This document shows positions 1 through 47,672 of a stretch of DNA of 64,000 nucleotides, in pieces. The stretch comes from Odontocerum albicorne (Eukaryota; Arthropoda; Insecta; Trichoptera; Odontoceridae). The stretch covers positions 20,207,381 through 20,271,380 of the forward strand of contig OX463841.1 in NCBI GenBank assembly GCA_949825065.1, given 5' to 3'. The notes under the pieces were generated by a model that saw only the letters and a list, made by a program, of their open reading frames with translations, ran no database searches and was not told the origin of the DNA. Numbering within the stretch: position 1 is the stretch's first letter; each line of letters begins with the position of its first letter. Position numbers and translations under genes: made by a program.

Positions 1-637
1 TCTCTTTTGACAACTTTATCGGGTATTCAAATATCCATTTTATATTCTTCAATCATAATTATTGTAGTTTTTAATTCAACAAGCACTATTGTAAAAGTGT
101 AAGAATAATTTTATTTTATTTAGAATACATACATTAATTAGGCTGTATAAATTGCTCAAATAAATTATGTGAAAAATCACCAATAAAACAAAAGTTTAAT
201 GAATGATTTGTTAAAATACTACTGAAACAAAAAACATTTGTATTTAATAAAATAATATATAATAACAGTTTCTTTCGCTTTCATCTATTTAAAAGGAGAA
301 TGATTGATACTTAAAATTAAAAACCGCTAAACTGTTCACGTTATTGTTTTTCCTGCAGACATTTTTTATGAATAAATATAACATTAAAAGCTTTTTATAA
401 GTAAATGAAATAAATAATTCACTGACAATATGTCTAAATATACATAAATTTATAACATAACTAACATAATGGACGGAATAGATAAAATGAAAACTACAAT
501 AAAATAGCGTAACATGTGTAAATAGAAAATATTTAATAATATCACTAAATAGTACGTGTGAAGTTACAAATCAAATGTAGCCAAATTCAAATGCAAGTTA
601 ATGGGATTTGTATCACATCAATGAAAAATCATATATA
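1..637. other. AT-rich sequence, no gene seen
   Basis: No open frame with recognisable coding character and no repeat that I could match elsewhere in the window. It ends at the TA target site of the mariner that starts at 638. Confidence 0.5.
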
Positions 638-709
638 CGAGGGTCATCCAGAAAGTAAGGTTACAACATTAAGGTTGTAAGGTGAAAGTAAGGTTACAAC
701 ATTAAGGTT

Positions 710-1014
710 ACACAAATCTGAGTTCTTTACCTCCATAAAATAAGTCTTCGACAATTACGTAAGTCTGCTTGGTGAAGTTTGGTAATATTTTGTGGTATAC
801 ATACATAACATATATTGAATTTAAATATACATATAATAATTAAATAATTTTAAAACAATGATTGTAATTTATTATTACAACTGCTTTTTGTATCTTCATG
901 TTAGTTTAAGATAAAGTTCTGTATTATTTGTCGAGTACGTGTATAACCTGTCACATGTTCATTTGTATATAAAGACACTGTCGTGTCGTTAATTAAATAA
1001 ATAATTAAATGTTT
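710..1014 (+). mobile_element. LINE 3'-UTR fragment nested in a mariner
   Basis: About 300 bp closely match 26321-26622, which is the 3' untranslated tail of the LINE at 24130-26622. Both copies end in a TAAATAAATAA-type tail. This copy is 5'-truncated, as expected from target-primed reverse transcription, and sits just inside the left end of the mariner at 638-1899, so it inserted after that mariner. I could not define its target-site duplication. Confidence 0.75.
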
Positions 1015-1078
1015 ATATATGATCGAAAAATGCTTGTATTTAATTGAAATTCACAGGATACTTCACAAATATATTAAA

Positions 1079-1780
1079 CTATTTTTCAACGTAATCGCCA
1101 TTGAGATCGAGACATTTCTGTAGTCGGGGCACCAGCTTTTGTATGCCAGTGTCATAGACCTTCGCCGTCAGCTCTTTCAGCCACTTCTTCACAGCTTCCT
1201 CGACCTCTTGATCGTTGGAAAATTGTTGGGGTGTAGTGAGACACCCACGTCTCATCCCCCCTCACGATCGAGTCCAGAAAAGCTTCTCCCTCCTGTGCAA
1301 AACGATCCAAAAATTCACGCGCGGCGGTCACGCGATTTTGACAGTGCTCCGGTGTGAGCATTCTGGGCACCCATCTCGCACACAACTTCTTGTAACCAAG
1401 TTTTTCCGACACGATATCACCAAGGAGACTTTGAGAAATGTCAGGAAATTCTTCGTGAAGGTCGTTAAGCATCACACGGCGGTCATTTCGCACTTGTTCT
1501 TCAATTTATTGCACAAGTTCGTCAGAAATCATTGCCTTGCCTCGTCGTATCAGTACGGCCTTCTCTGAACAACCTAACCCACTTCGTGACATGTTGTCGA
1601 CTCATCACATCACTACCATAAACTTCCACGAGCTTCTGATGGATATTCGCGGCGGTATTGTTCTGCAAAGTCAAAAAATGATTGACCGCGCGGATCTCAC
1701 ACGGAAGGGAGGTGGCGGGAGCGCGCGACAACCTCCATCGGAAGAATTTACTGTGACTGAACAAAATGGCTGACAAACAC
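1079..1780 (-). pseudogene. Mariner transposase remnant lacking its catalytic core
   Basis: Read on the minus strand, the N-terminal part has the mariner helix-turn-helix region (CEIRAVNHFL...), then the WVPRMLT linker and the first catalytic Asp in GDETWVSHYTP. The sequence then jumps directly to the C-terminal tail ending GDYVEK plus stop (TAG at 1079-1081). The segment holding the second and third catalytic Asp residues (HDNA and SPDLAPSD in other mariners) is absent, so the protein cannot be active. There is also a frame change near 1500-1520. Confidence 0.85.
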
Positions 1781-1901
1781 GTGGGACCAAACAAACTGAC
1801 CGTTAGGATCCCCCTACACGCCAGGTGCGCCAACTTCTAAACAAAAAATTTCCCCCGGCCTCAGGAGCCCTTGTAACTTTACTTTCTAGATGACCCTCGT
1901 A

Positions 1902-3302
1902 TCTTAAAATAAAAGAATATAATGAATTTAAGTTACTTTTTTATGAATCAAATGATATTTACAAAAAAGTCATATTAAATTTATCTACACTTCGAGTTGA
2001 AAACTTCAGAAGTACCGAATTCTATCATAAAAAAATCTGCATCAAATAATTCATTGATTAGTTACAAATTTTATTTAAACAGTAATTAAAAACATGAAGC
2101 AATTTCTGTGATTAACTATTATTTTATATTTTTAGAAATAATTTTAATTTATGATATATATTATGGAGGTATTTTTGAGTGTACATAATAAATAAAAGCA
2201 TATATTTTTTATCTGAGCACGGAGTATTAAGAATAATAATAATAAGTTTGCTAATTATTACGATTTAGAAAAAGAAATGCTGTGAATATTAAATTACTTC
2301 TATACGATTAATTGCAAAATCTTATAGAATTCTATAACAGCTATTGCAGATTTTATTATTGGTGTAAAGTCATTAATCTCTTTTTCTTTAAAAAGAGAAG
2401 CAATATATTTAATTGTGAAATGTCAAATGTATTGTGTAAAATTTATTACAGATTATATGTGAACATTTTTTCTTATTTTAACAATAAACAAATTAAATAA
2501 AAATCTAAAATATATTTTATGCTGCCCAAGTTTATTTGACAATATAGCTGACTTCAAATATCCTTACATCTAAAATGTTAAGACATGACAAAGATCAGAT
2601 TGGAAGCTGCAAATTCACATGCATATTTAGTATACTGTTATCATGACCATTTATAATTGAACGTCTCTGATTTAAGGTCACATAGTTTTTCATAATAAAA
2701 AGCTTCTTGAGTTGGTTTAAATGTGAGATATAAGGATATAAAGTTAGATAACTGCAGGATCCAACAATCAATTAATATACAATTTATGAGTTCTACACAG
2801 ACTGATCTTGCAATTCACAGAATAAAAGTCAGCTACATTGTTAACGTATTATAATTTTTATTGAGATAATTCAATAAAAATATAAATAAGAAAAAAATTG
2901 TCTCAAGTGACAAATAAGTATGAAATATCAAAATATCTAACTACAATATTTAGTTTATTGAGATTCAATTTTGACACTAAAAACTGGTATAAAAGAGATT
3001 CCTTTTCTTACATAAAATAAAAAATGAATGAAAAATATATTTTTAATTTAAACTCGTGTTTAATCTCAAAGTCTAAATTTGGAATGAAGCATCAAACTTC
3101 TTTGATGTTTATATAAACTTACAATACCTTAAATTAGGATTAGAATTGCTGCTTTCAAAAATCAGTTAGCACATTCTAAAATGTGAAGTCTTCTTTTATT
3201 TAAAATAAAAATGGCAATCGTAAAAAGTTGAACATAAACAACTTAACAGATTGCTGTAATAAGAAACTAAAACAGCAATTCGTTGTAAAAGCACTAGACT
3301 TT
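1902..3302. other. 3' flank and probable 3' UTR of the vari gene
   Basis: AT-rich sequence without recognisable coding potential. The part nearest 3302 should contain the 3' untranslated region of the minus-strand vari gene. Several AATAAA hexamers occur on the minus strand, for example at 3195-3200 and 2954-2959; I cannot tell which is used. Confidence 0.45.
3195..3200 (-). promoter_or_regulatory. Candidate polyadenylation signal for vari
   Basis: AATAAA on the minus strand, about 100 nt past the stop codon. It is the closest of several such hexamers; in AT-rich DNA they occur often by chance. Confidence 0.25.
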
Positions 3303-38810
<35,508 letters not shown>

Positions 38811-39060
38811 TTGTGATAAATCCAATCGATACAGCACAAAAGCACAAAATGTCAAACGCTATTCAATGACTTGATCGTATAATTTCACTGAAACTTCCTG
38901 AAATCGTTGCACACTGGTTGACGTTTGAGCTGCGCGGAGCTTTTCACACGACACGCGGCGTCGGGACGTCGTGCCCAGCTTTCGGCACATGAACTTTCAC
39001 ACCTGCGCAGACACTACGGCGCATCGACGGACCGAATTTGAGTGTTGCAAGTTTCATCGA
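38811..39060 (-). promoter_or_regulatory. CpG-rich segment, probable vari promoter and 5' UTR
   Basis: Dense CpG words (acacgcggcgtcgggacgtc, ggcgcatcgacgg, gagctgcgcgg) in otherwise AT-rich DNA, immediately upstream of the candidate exon 1. On the minus strand tttcagtg near 38890 is initiator-like. No clear TATA box. Confidence 0.4.
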
Positions 39061-39407
39061 ATGCTTTTTCTCGCTATATGCTAGATATACTTATAATAAC
39101 AGCTGATGATTTTTATTGATAACAAATCGTAAGTTCGTAGGTGGAGATATAAATTTTCAGTGCCCGTGCCATTTTCTGAAAAAAAAAATCGAGTTTTTAG
39201 TAAGATTAGTATTATTTAATTTAAAATAAACTAGACCTTAAATTGGTAACAGCATAAAAGCTTTTTAATTATTTAGCAGTATAAGATTCCTTTCAATCTT
39301 TATTGTTTTCATTGCTCTAATAGAAAAAATTAGCGAGACCCTTGTTCATTAGCAAAATTTTGTTAGATGCGTTTATTTTGTTAAATTATTTACGCCATCA
39401 TGAATTG
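39061..39407. other. Intergenic, nothing seen
   Basis: AT-rich; no repeat or coding match. Confidence 0.4.
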
Positions 39408-39622
39408 ACTACCTCATTGGTCTTGTCGTTGGTAAAGGCGTGTCTCTCAGCCCAAGGGTTGTGAGTTCGATCCCGTTATTACCCATTTTTTTAAAAAGGG
39501 TTTCAATCTGGTTTTCATTTAATACTTCTTTAACATCATTCTGGTTTGTTGAAAGAGATTTCCACATCGCAATTAGCTCACCTTGTTGTACTGTATACAA
39601 AAAATGTATTATATAATATAAT
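39408..39622 (+). mobile_element. SINE family A, full copy
   Basis: A-box-like ttggtcttgtcgttggtaaa, B-box gagttcgatcccg, tail catcattctggtttgttgaa, then gttgtactgtatacaa. Flanking region is featureless. Confidence 0.82.
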
Positions 39623-40514
39623 GAAGATGTTTTTAGGTGTCGTATTCACAAACTGAGCTTTTAAGAGCGTCACCATTCACACACGAAATGACTTAGTTAA
39701 ACGAATTTTCTGATATTGATATCTTCGTGGATAATTTGAGGATTAAGCTCATTAATAAAATTTACAGGATTAACTGAGCCACTTCTCAGGGAAATATAAA
39801 ATTGTTTATTTTGTTAATATTTTTCAACTTTCCTCTTCAATATTAAAATTGTTTATTTTATTTTACAGTTTGTTTTGTGTTATTGGTTTAAACACGTAAC
39901 AAATGTAAAATATATATTTTTAAATACCCAGCTTTGTGAATATTTATAACATATAGTGGATATAACTATATACTGAGTGCAAATATTTTATAACTTGAAT
40001 TTAATCGTATGACATTTTAGAATAAGCTAAATTTCATTAGATGTTTCTAATGCAGTTAAATATTAGAATGCTTCCAGGGAATCGATTCAAATCACAAACT
40101 GCTTACTGAATCGTTTTTTATGTATTCAATATTTGCCAATATTCATAAAAGCTCTTTAAAATTTGTCTCGTTTTCTAGAATCGTGAGATGGAAGTTTTAT
40201 ATTGAATTACCTAAGTTTTTGAAACTTTCCTTGTACTCTTTTTGTTTTGTTTTTCTTTCTATAGTTTGATATTTTGACCCTTGCAACAATGATTGATTCA
40301 TTTAAAATTATTGAGTTATCTTTTTATAAACAAACATGGGTTGTATTTTGCCATGTAAGTGTCATCAGATTTAATGTAGTTATCATTAAATTGGATAGGT
40401 GGTTTGTATTTTCTAGCTTCCAATGTCAGTGTTAAAAATTCATAATAAATTGAGTTTAAGTAGAAGATATTTACATTAAAATCTACTTATCTGAAATTGC
40501 ACATTTTTTTAAAA
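39623..40514. other. Intergenic, nothing seen
   Basis: AT-rich; no recognisable gene or repeat. Confidence 0.4.
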
Positions 40515-40680
40515 ATAATAGATATGACCGAATTCATTGGTATCCTAATACCCTCGAATATTAGACGGAAAAAGTGCCTGTGTCGTTCGAGGGGAGTAGC
40601 ACAGCGCAAGGTTGAAACCGACGACCTTCCACACGGAAGTCCGGTGCGTTACCGCGCGGCCATGCACCTCACTACATTGT
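40515..40680 (-). mobile_element. SINE family B, second copy
   Basis: Minus strand: tggccgcgcggtaacgcacc (A-box region), then a diverged B-box (ggtttcaacc), then ctactcccctcgaacgacac. Matches 23070-23280 closely. Confidence 0.75.
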
Positions 40681-40704
40681 ATTGAAATATTCTTTGTTTG
40701 TTGA

Positions 40705-40880
40705 CAACATAACCAGGGATCTTATTGTCATGTCACAATCTCTTTAAATCAACCAGAAAAATATTAAACCGATTTTAAGTGAAAACTAGGCTGAAATCAA
40801 TTTAAAAAATCTGGATTTTAATGGAAATTGAACCCAAACCCCCCGGGCTTGTAGACTGGAGTCTGCATTAATCGACTATT
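40705..40880 (-). mobile_element. SINE family A, minus copy
   Basis: Tail (tttctggttgatttaaaga on minus) at 40765-40740, and head with gggtttgggttcaatttcca at about 40820-40850. Confidence 0.65.
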
Positions 40881-41665
40881 ATACTGTATGAATTCAATAG
40901 AAAATGTATATTATAGCGCGTTACACAATATGATTTAAAACTTATATTATTGCGTGATGTGCCCAAGTCATAAAGGAAACAATATATTATTACAGCGTAA
41001 AATTTGCCTTTTCTTTAGTACTAAGATATATTAGAATGGAAAATATATACTCGTATATTGTCAGTTTTTCGACGAGTATTTTATGAAGACAGATCGATGA
41101 TTTGCCCGATAAATATTGCCTTAAATACAAAATAATGATTCCGCTGAACTACAAGTTTGAAAATGATTTTGTACATATCAGAAAAAAACGCCTGTATAGG
41201 GACAAAAGCTCTATTCCTCTTACGGAAAGAGTTTTAATTTGATTTCTTTGATATTCATTCATTGTCTTAATAATATTGTTAGGGAACATATCATTTGATT
41301 AATTTTCAAATTAGTGTTCTTAAGTAAGATGAATGCCTCCTACAAGATGGACGAACTAAATAAAGGAGTTGGCGGGATTCTCTTTGCGCGTTGTATTCAA
41401 CATACCCCAGGACCGGGAAGGATTGAGACAGGAAGGCGCACCAAGTTTCAGAAATATCAGAGCACTGCGATACTCTGCGTTGAGCATGCGATGAAGAGAT
41501 ATTTAATAAAAATATGATGTAAATCTTAGAAATTTCTGTGTAGCATTCAAGTTGTTAGGTTATGAAATGTAAATACCGTTTACAATATGTGTAAAATCAA
41601 ATAATTATGGTAAAATATACGAAATATGTCATTAAAATTTAAAGATAATGTAATTGACGATCACT
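40881..41665. other. Intergenic; short GC-richer patch 41325-41515 of unknown nature
   Basis: The patch has a 67-codon frame (MNASYKMDELNKGVGGILFA...) that may be LINE debris; I could not place it in a family. Confidence 0.3.
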
Positions 41666-41845
41666 GTGCTTTGGTTTAGTAAGATGCCTGTCTTTCAGCC
41701 CTAGAGTTGTTTCTTCGATTCCGGTTGGTACTCAGATTTTTTGAAAAGTTTTCCACTCTAGTTTTTATTTAAAGCTTATTGAATACCCTTTTGTCGGTTG
41801 GAAAAGATTGCCGCATACAACAATAAAAAAAACTATAGTGACGAA
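41666..41845 (+). mobile_element. SINE family A, diverged copy
   Basis: Head tttggtttagtaagatgcct and cttcgattccggttgg; tail cttttgtcggttggaaaaga; the terminal region is shortened. Confidence 0.65.
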
Positions 41846-42278
41846 ATGTTTGAAAAATAGGACATATAAGATATTATATCATTTTATAAAGGTATTAAAA
41901 TTTTTATTATTTATTTCAACATTGAATCAATGCGGAGTATTGATCATGATTATTTTACCTTTCACTAAATTGTTCGTTTTTATTTAATAAACTGTTATTT
42001 CTATATATTTTCTCGCAGTTGATTGAGTGCAATGATACTTATAAACATAATTATCTTTCAAGTCCATAACACTCGTAAAGACGATGAATACTTGAATAAC
42101 GTGGTCTGGTTTCAACTGAATCAAGTAAACGGAGAAATCTCATGATGACTTAGAATATTGAATCTTATGTTATGGTGCTAACATAGTTTGCTCGTGTGTG
42201 TATCGCTCGACTCGATTTATGTTTTAGTGAATATTCGGTGGAATCAACGGAGTATTCATTGATAACGAGCTGCTCTTA

Positions 42279-42532
42279 GAGCATTGCTTTGTAGTAACCG
42301 TGCTGTGCCCGGTGCCGGATTGCATAAGACATTGCGTGTATTCTGGTCAGTCAATATATTTTACTTAGATCATTGCTTCGTAGTAACTGTGCTGTGCCGG
42401 ATTGCAGAAAACATTACGTGCATTTTGGTAAGTTTATATATTTTACTTGGAGCATTGTTTTTTAGTAACTGTGCTATGCCGAATTGCAGAAGACATTACG
42501 GTATTCTGGTAAGTTTATATATTTTACTTAGA
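42279..42532 (+). repeat. Three tandem copies of an ~85-bp exon-like unit
   Basis: Units 42279-42367, 42368-42449 and 42450-42532. Each runs gcattg..t..agtaac.gtgct, then a (c/t)cgg/aattgca block, then attctggtaagtttatatat and attttactta. Copies 2 and 3 contain a strong 5' splice-site match (G|GTAAGT); copy 1 has ggtcagt instead. In one frame copies 2 and 3 encode SNCAVPDCRKHYV-like peptides with a C-x4-C pair, reminiscent of the start of a THAP zinc finger. No such gene can be assembled here. Confidence 0.85.
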
Positions 42533-42821
42533 AAATCATATAAATACGCATGTTGCATGTATACAATATTGAATTATTCGTGCGACAAGACACTCACCCA
42601 GTTAAAACGATTTGTTTTAAAAAGTTCTCACATATTTAAAATAAATATTGCATAAAACATAATTAATGACATGAATGCACTGTTCATGTAAAGTTATACA
42701 ATGTTTCATTTGGTTTTATGATAATTACAGTATATATTTATTTTATAAATAATTGTGAATTGTTTTTTTAATCAGATCCTAATCTATTCATTTTTTAAAG
42801 TTAAGCTTAACCTCGGATACA

Positions 42822-42975
42822 AATTAGTTGGTAAAATGCTTGTCTCCCAGCCCGGAGTTTTCGGTTTCGATTCCCGTTGGAACCTAGATTTTTTTAAGGT
42901 TGGAAGACATTGCCACATGGCAATAAACCCGCTAGGTTGTACTGTATACAACGAAAGTGTAATACAATACAATGC
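42822..42975 (+). mobile_element. SINE family A with internal deletion
   Basis: Head aaattagttggtaaaatgct and ggtttcgattcccgttgg joined directly to the tail (aggttggaagacattgccac), lacking most of the body; ends gtgtaatacaatacaatgca. Confidence 0.8.
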
Positions 42976-43082
42976 AATAGTTTGTTGGTGACTACTTTGT
43001 CGTATGAAAGTAAAGCTTGGTCTGGGATTCCCGAATAATATTTAAATAAAGAATATTTTGCTTACAAAGATTACATAGTTGG

Positions 43083-43240
43083 AGAAATTTTAACTGAAAA
43101 AGGTAAGAAGTTTGAGAAACAGGAGAACATGTATGACGAGATGTATGGATGTCAAAGAGGCGAGAGCTGTGTGCATGGATAGAAAGACTGTGATATCTGT
43201 TTTCTCTCTAATCCAAAGGTAGTGATGGTATGTATGTATG
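43083..43240 (+). mobile_element. RTE-like LINE 3'-end fragment
   Basis: Shares aggtaagaagtttgagaaac, catgtatgacgagatgtatg and a final gatggtatgta with 30930-31090. Confidence 0.6.
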
Positions 43241-44550
<1,310 letters not shown>

Positions 44551-44599
44551 TTTACATTCTTCTTGATGTTATATATCTATCGGATAAACATCACCTCCG

Positions 44600-44645
44600 G
44601 GTAGAAGTCAAGCGTCTTACTAACTAGGTCACAAAGGTTGTCAAA
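44600..44645 (-). mobile_element. SINE family A head fragment
   Basis: In plus: gtcaagcgtcttactaacta and ggtcacaaaggttgtc, the inverse of the tRNA-like head. Confidence 0.5.
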
Positions 44646-44819
44646 TGCACGTAAACTTGAATATGATAAAGCGTAGTTGTTAATAAGCTGAGTTTTCTAG
44701 TTTCATTTTTAAGTTTGATAAGCTGATTGTAAATATTAGAACTACAATAGTATGATGACATGTGAGAAGTTTTATTGTTTCTTATCTTAATAGTTACAAC
44801 TTAAAACCGTACTATCTTA

Positions 44820-44982
44820 AGTCAAAGTCAATATTATGGGGCTCTATGATGCCGTTCATCATAATGCGTTAGAAATATGTCAAAATTCTTTCTAGATACA
44901 CGTATTTCAAGAAAACATTTTACATATTTTTTAGGCATTATGATGGACGGTGTCATACAGTTTCAGCATGTCGACTTTGACT
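44820..44982. mobile_element. Small fold-back MITE, 163 bp
   Basis: Arms agtcaaagtcaatattatgg ... catcataatgc and, inverted, agtcaaagtcgacatgctga ... catcataatgc. TA on both sides (44818-44819 and 44983-44984). Non-coding. Confidence 0.75.
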
Positions 44983-45094
44983 TAGATCCCAAACTAGTTG
45001 ATTAATTATAATTAGTTTTTGACCTTTATGAAGATAGAATATTTCGAGTTTTTTGAGACGGCCTAAAGAAGGAGTTCAACCAAATGAAGCATTA

Positions 45095-45240
45095 TTGAAT
45101 AACCTTTATAATAAGAGAGTGTGCACGACGTGTTGTATAGACGTGGAAAATACGAAAGATAAAGTGGAGATCTGTTATTTTGCCTACACAAATAGATCTG
45201 TTATTTGGCCTACACAAATATATATGGCGTGATGGTACAT
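45095..45240 (+). mobile_element. RTE-like LINE 3'-end fragment with 28-bp direct duplication
   Basis: Related to 30930-31090 and 43083-43240. agatctgttattt(t/g)gcctac plus acaaata occurs twice (from about 45168 and 45196). Confidence 0.5.
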
Positions 45241-45259
45241 ATTTTATTATTATTGTTAG

Positions 45260-45480
45260 TTTTGAATATTTCCGGCACAATTGAAGAATTGGATATACTC
45301 GTATTTTTGATAACGTCGAGAATATCCGACTTTTTAATTGTTCAACGTTATGGTAGACTTCGGAAAAATTGTGCAGAATTTGATACTTTTGAGAATATCT
45401 GTAGTTTTTTATTACTTTACGTCAATTATGGTAGATTCCGAAAAAAAATGTGCAGTTTAACAATTTTTTAAATTTTTCAG
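45260..45480 (+). repeat. Two diverged direct repeats (~85 bp)
   Basis: Shared order: gagaatatc(c/t)g, ttattac/ttgttc, acgt.aattatggtaga, t(c/t)cg.aaaaa, tgtgcag. Function and origin unknown. Confidence 0.55.
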
Positions 45481-46094
45481 AATTTCCGACTCGCTCTATA
45501 CATACGTTTATATGAAATGAAAATACATGTTTATGTATATATTTGAACATTTATATGAATTCTAAATTAAAAAATAATTTTTGAATGACGAAAATGAAAA
45601 AAATAGTAGAAATTTTATTTGGCCATTATAGTGTCGAAACTAATTTTCATTATACATATTTTTTCTCCTGATTTCGCCTATTCTAGATATTTTCAATTGA
45701 CAGTGTGATAAACGAGGGTGAAATTGTGTCATTCTGTATTTCTCTTCTGTTTATCGCAAGTTTATCTGATTGCTTTTGGGGAGCAAAAGCATATGTGCAT
45801 GTTGGGTTTTCGAGCATTTCGATTTTAAGAAAAACATTTTTTTATCCACTCTCCCGCTTTTCTGAGCAGAGAATCAAAACCATTTTACCACTTTATATTT
45901 TGATTACGTGTGATATACATATTTTAAGTCTTACTTAGTTAATTTCAGTAAAAGTTACGCTGAAAGGAAAATTATGACCAGAGGAATAAATGAGATTTCA
46001 TTTTCTTAGAAAATTAATCTGTCAAAAATAATTAAAGCAGATATAAAGTCTATATTAATTTAGTTATAAGTCACACTACGAGTATGTTAAGTTG
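45481..46094. other. Intergenic, nothing seen
   Basis: AT-rich; no match. Confidence 0.35.
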
Positions 46095-46250
46095 GATTGT
46101 GGGCAACTCAACTCATCTCATCTGCTTAAATATAAGAATACGATAAAACAAATACATAAACTCTCAGATATCAATGGTACAGTACAGAACAATGGGCGAT
46201 TTTTCAAAATATGCCCTGTATGTCGAACTTTCACGGTGCACAAAAGTAAT
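46095..46250 (+). pseudogene. Jockey-like LINE fragment
   Basis: Reads LLKYKNTIKQIHKLSDINGT, corresponding to QLKYKNNIEQIQK in the LINE at 54640-56790, so it is a small piece of the same family in opposite orientation. Confidence 0.6.
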
Positions 46251-46599
46251 AAGAATCCATCGCGATATTCCTAATGAAGTTTCGTCAAAGTTGTTTTAAT
46301 TTTCCTGCAATAGTAAAAGCATTAAGTTCATATGTCAATAAAAGAAGTTAGTTTATCTCTACCTATTTTATGCTACTAATTTCTTCTTAGTGAAACATTT
46401 TTCATAACAGAAGCAAAAATTATAATTAAATATTTCGTTAAAATCATGAGGGAGGTTTCAATTACATTTACTAAAATCGAAAATCAATTGATTAACGAAA
46501 ACAGCACAGCAGTTTGTCAAATACCTGGAGACTTGAAGATTGATTTTAGATATTTCCCAGAAAAAGGGACACAGTCTAGTTATTTCATTAATAGTTCTT

Positions 46600-46665
46600 T
46601 CAAAATATTTCTGGTTGATCGAATGAAATTGTTACATGGAAATAAACCAAAAATGATTATGTATT
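46600..46665 (+). mobile_element. Degraded SINE family A tail
   Basis: atatttctggttgatcgaat, then gttacatggaaataaaccaa: the tail module with several changes. The head is not recognisable. Confidence 0.4.
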
Positions 46666-47134
46666 TTATTCGCAAGTGTGTTTTAAGAGCCATGAGCATG
46701 ATTTTTTATGTATAGGTGAACGATTTAAGTGTCAGTTTTATTATGCTACGATTATACACGTATGACGCATTTAATTTATGCGTAATGAATAACAATAATT
46801 CATTCAATGAATAAGAAACTATTTTTTTGTTAGTTCACAGTAGAACAAATTCGTTTAAATAGTAGTCCCCTTTAACCCGCGGGGAAACATTCCAACATTG
46901 CCAGCGGACGCCAAAACCCTTCCCTGCATCAAAGTTATGTGGTTTCTCTGTCTCGAAATATATTCTTTTTATTTATTCGTTTACGAAATAAAACATTTGA
47001 AATAATACCAATACACGAGGAATACAAATATAAAATAAAAGTCAATTACATTATTTCTTTACAATAGTTCTAACAAGATTAAAGAGTGTGAGAAAGAAAA
47101 GGAAATGATTCAATAAACCCTCCCATCTTCTAGT
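46666..47134. other. Intergenic, nothing seen
   Basis: Includes a short GC-rich patch near 46865-46925 of unknown origin. Confidence 0.3.
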
Positions 47135-47325
47135 GATAATGTGATAGATGAGGTGAGGCGAATAACGTAGCCATTGTGACGGAGCGTTAAGCTACTATTG
47201 AGCTGAAACTATTTATTGAAATTTCCCATTTCATATTTTCGAACAGCGTTTGATCTCGGGTAACTGAAATTCTTGAGGGAAGGGGGGGGGGGTAATTACT
47301 GTATTAAATTTAAAATACTTTTGCC
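47135..47325 (+). repeat. Dispersed repeat, also at 35207-35398
   Basis: Same ordered words as 35207-35398. Ends in a poly-G run (47281-47292) that is absent from the other copy. Confidence 0.6.
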
Positions 47326-47672
47326 TGACATCTATCAATTCGTCTTGGAACGATCCTAACAGTAGGAACGACAAATACTCGTAAGTTCATCGACTCGGAA
47401 ACAATGGAACGGGTTACTGATGCCTTAGTTATTTAGACTGATTGATTACTTTAGAAAGTAGGATAAATTTATATTTAAAGTTTTATTACAAAATTAAAGT
47501 TAGGCTAAAATTTATATTTATACTAAAATTTGATAATAAATCATTACGTAGCATTTATACGAGTAGATCTAAAAACACGATAACTGATACGAAGCCAAAA
47601 GAAAAATTCACATTTTTTTACATTTGGCCGTTTATATGCAAAAGGATCCCATATAATATTTGTTTTGAGATA

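Larger units (their letters stand above)
638..1899 (-). mobile_element. Internally deleted mariner element
   Basis: Both ends carry the same inverted repeat, beginning cgagggtcat and continuing with a near-identical AGAAAGTAA block (about 28 bp with 3 mismatches). The flanks are TA (636-637 and 1900-1901), the target site of Tc1/mariner transposons. The transposase lies on the minus strand. The left end also has a 26-bp direct duplication (650-676 and 684-709) and a nested LINE 3' fragment (710-1014). Without that insertion the element would be under 1 kb, shorter than the roughly 1.3 kb of a full mariner, because the middle of the transposase is missing. Confidence 0.88.

Noticed and set aside
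41314..41517. 67-codon plus-strand frame with slightly higher GC
   Set aside because: No recognised domain, no splice context and no upstream signals; probably transposon debris, but unproven.
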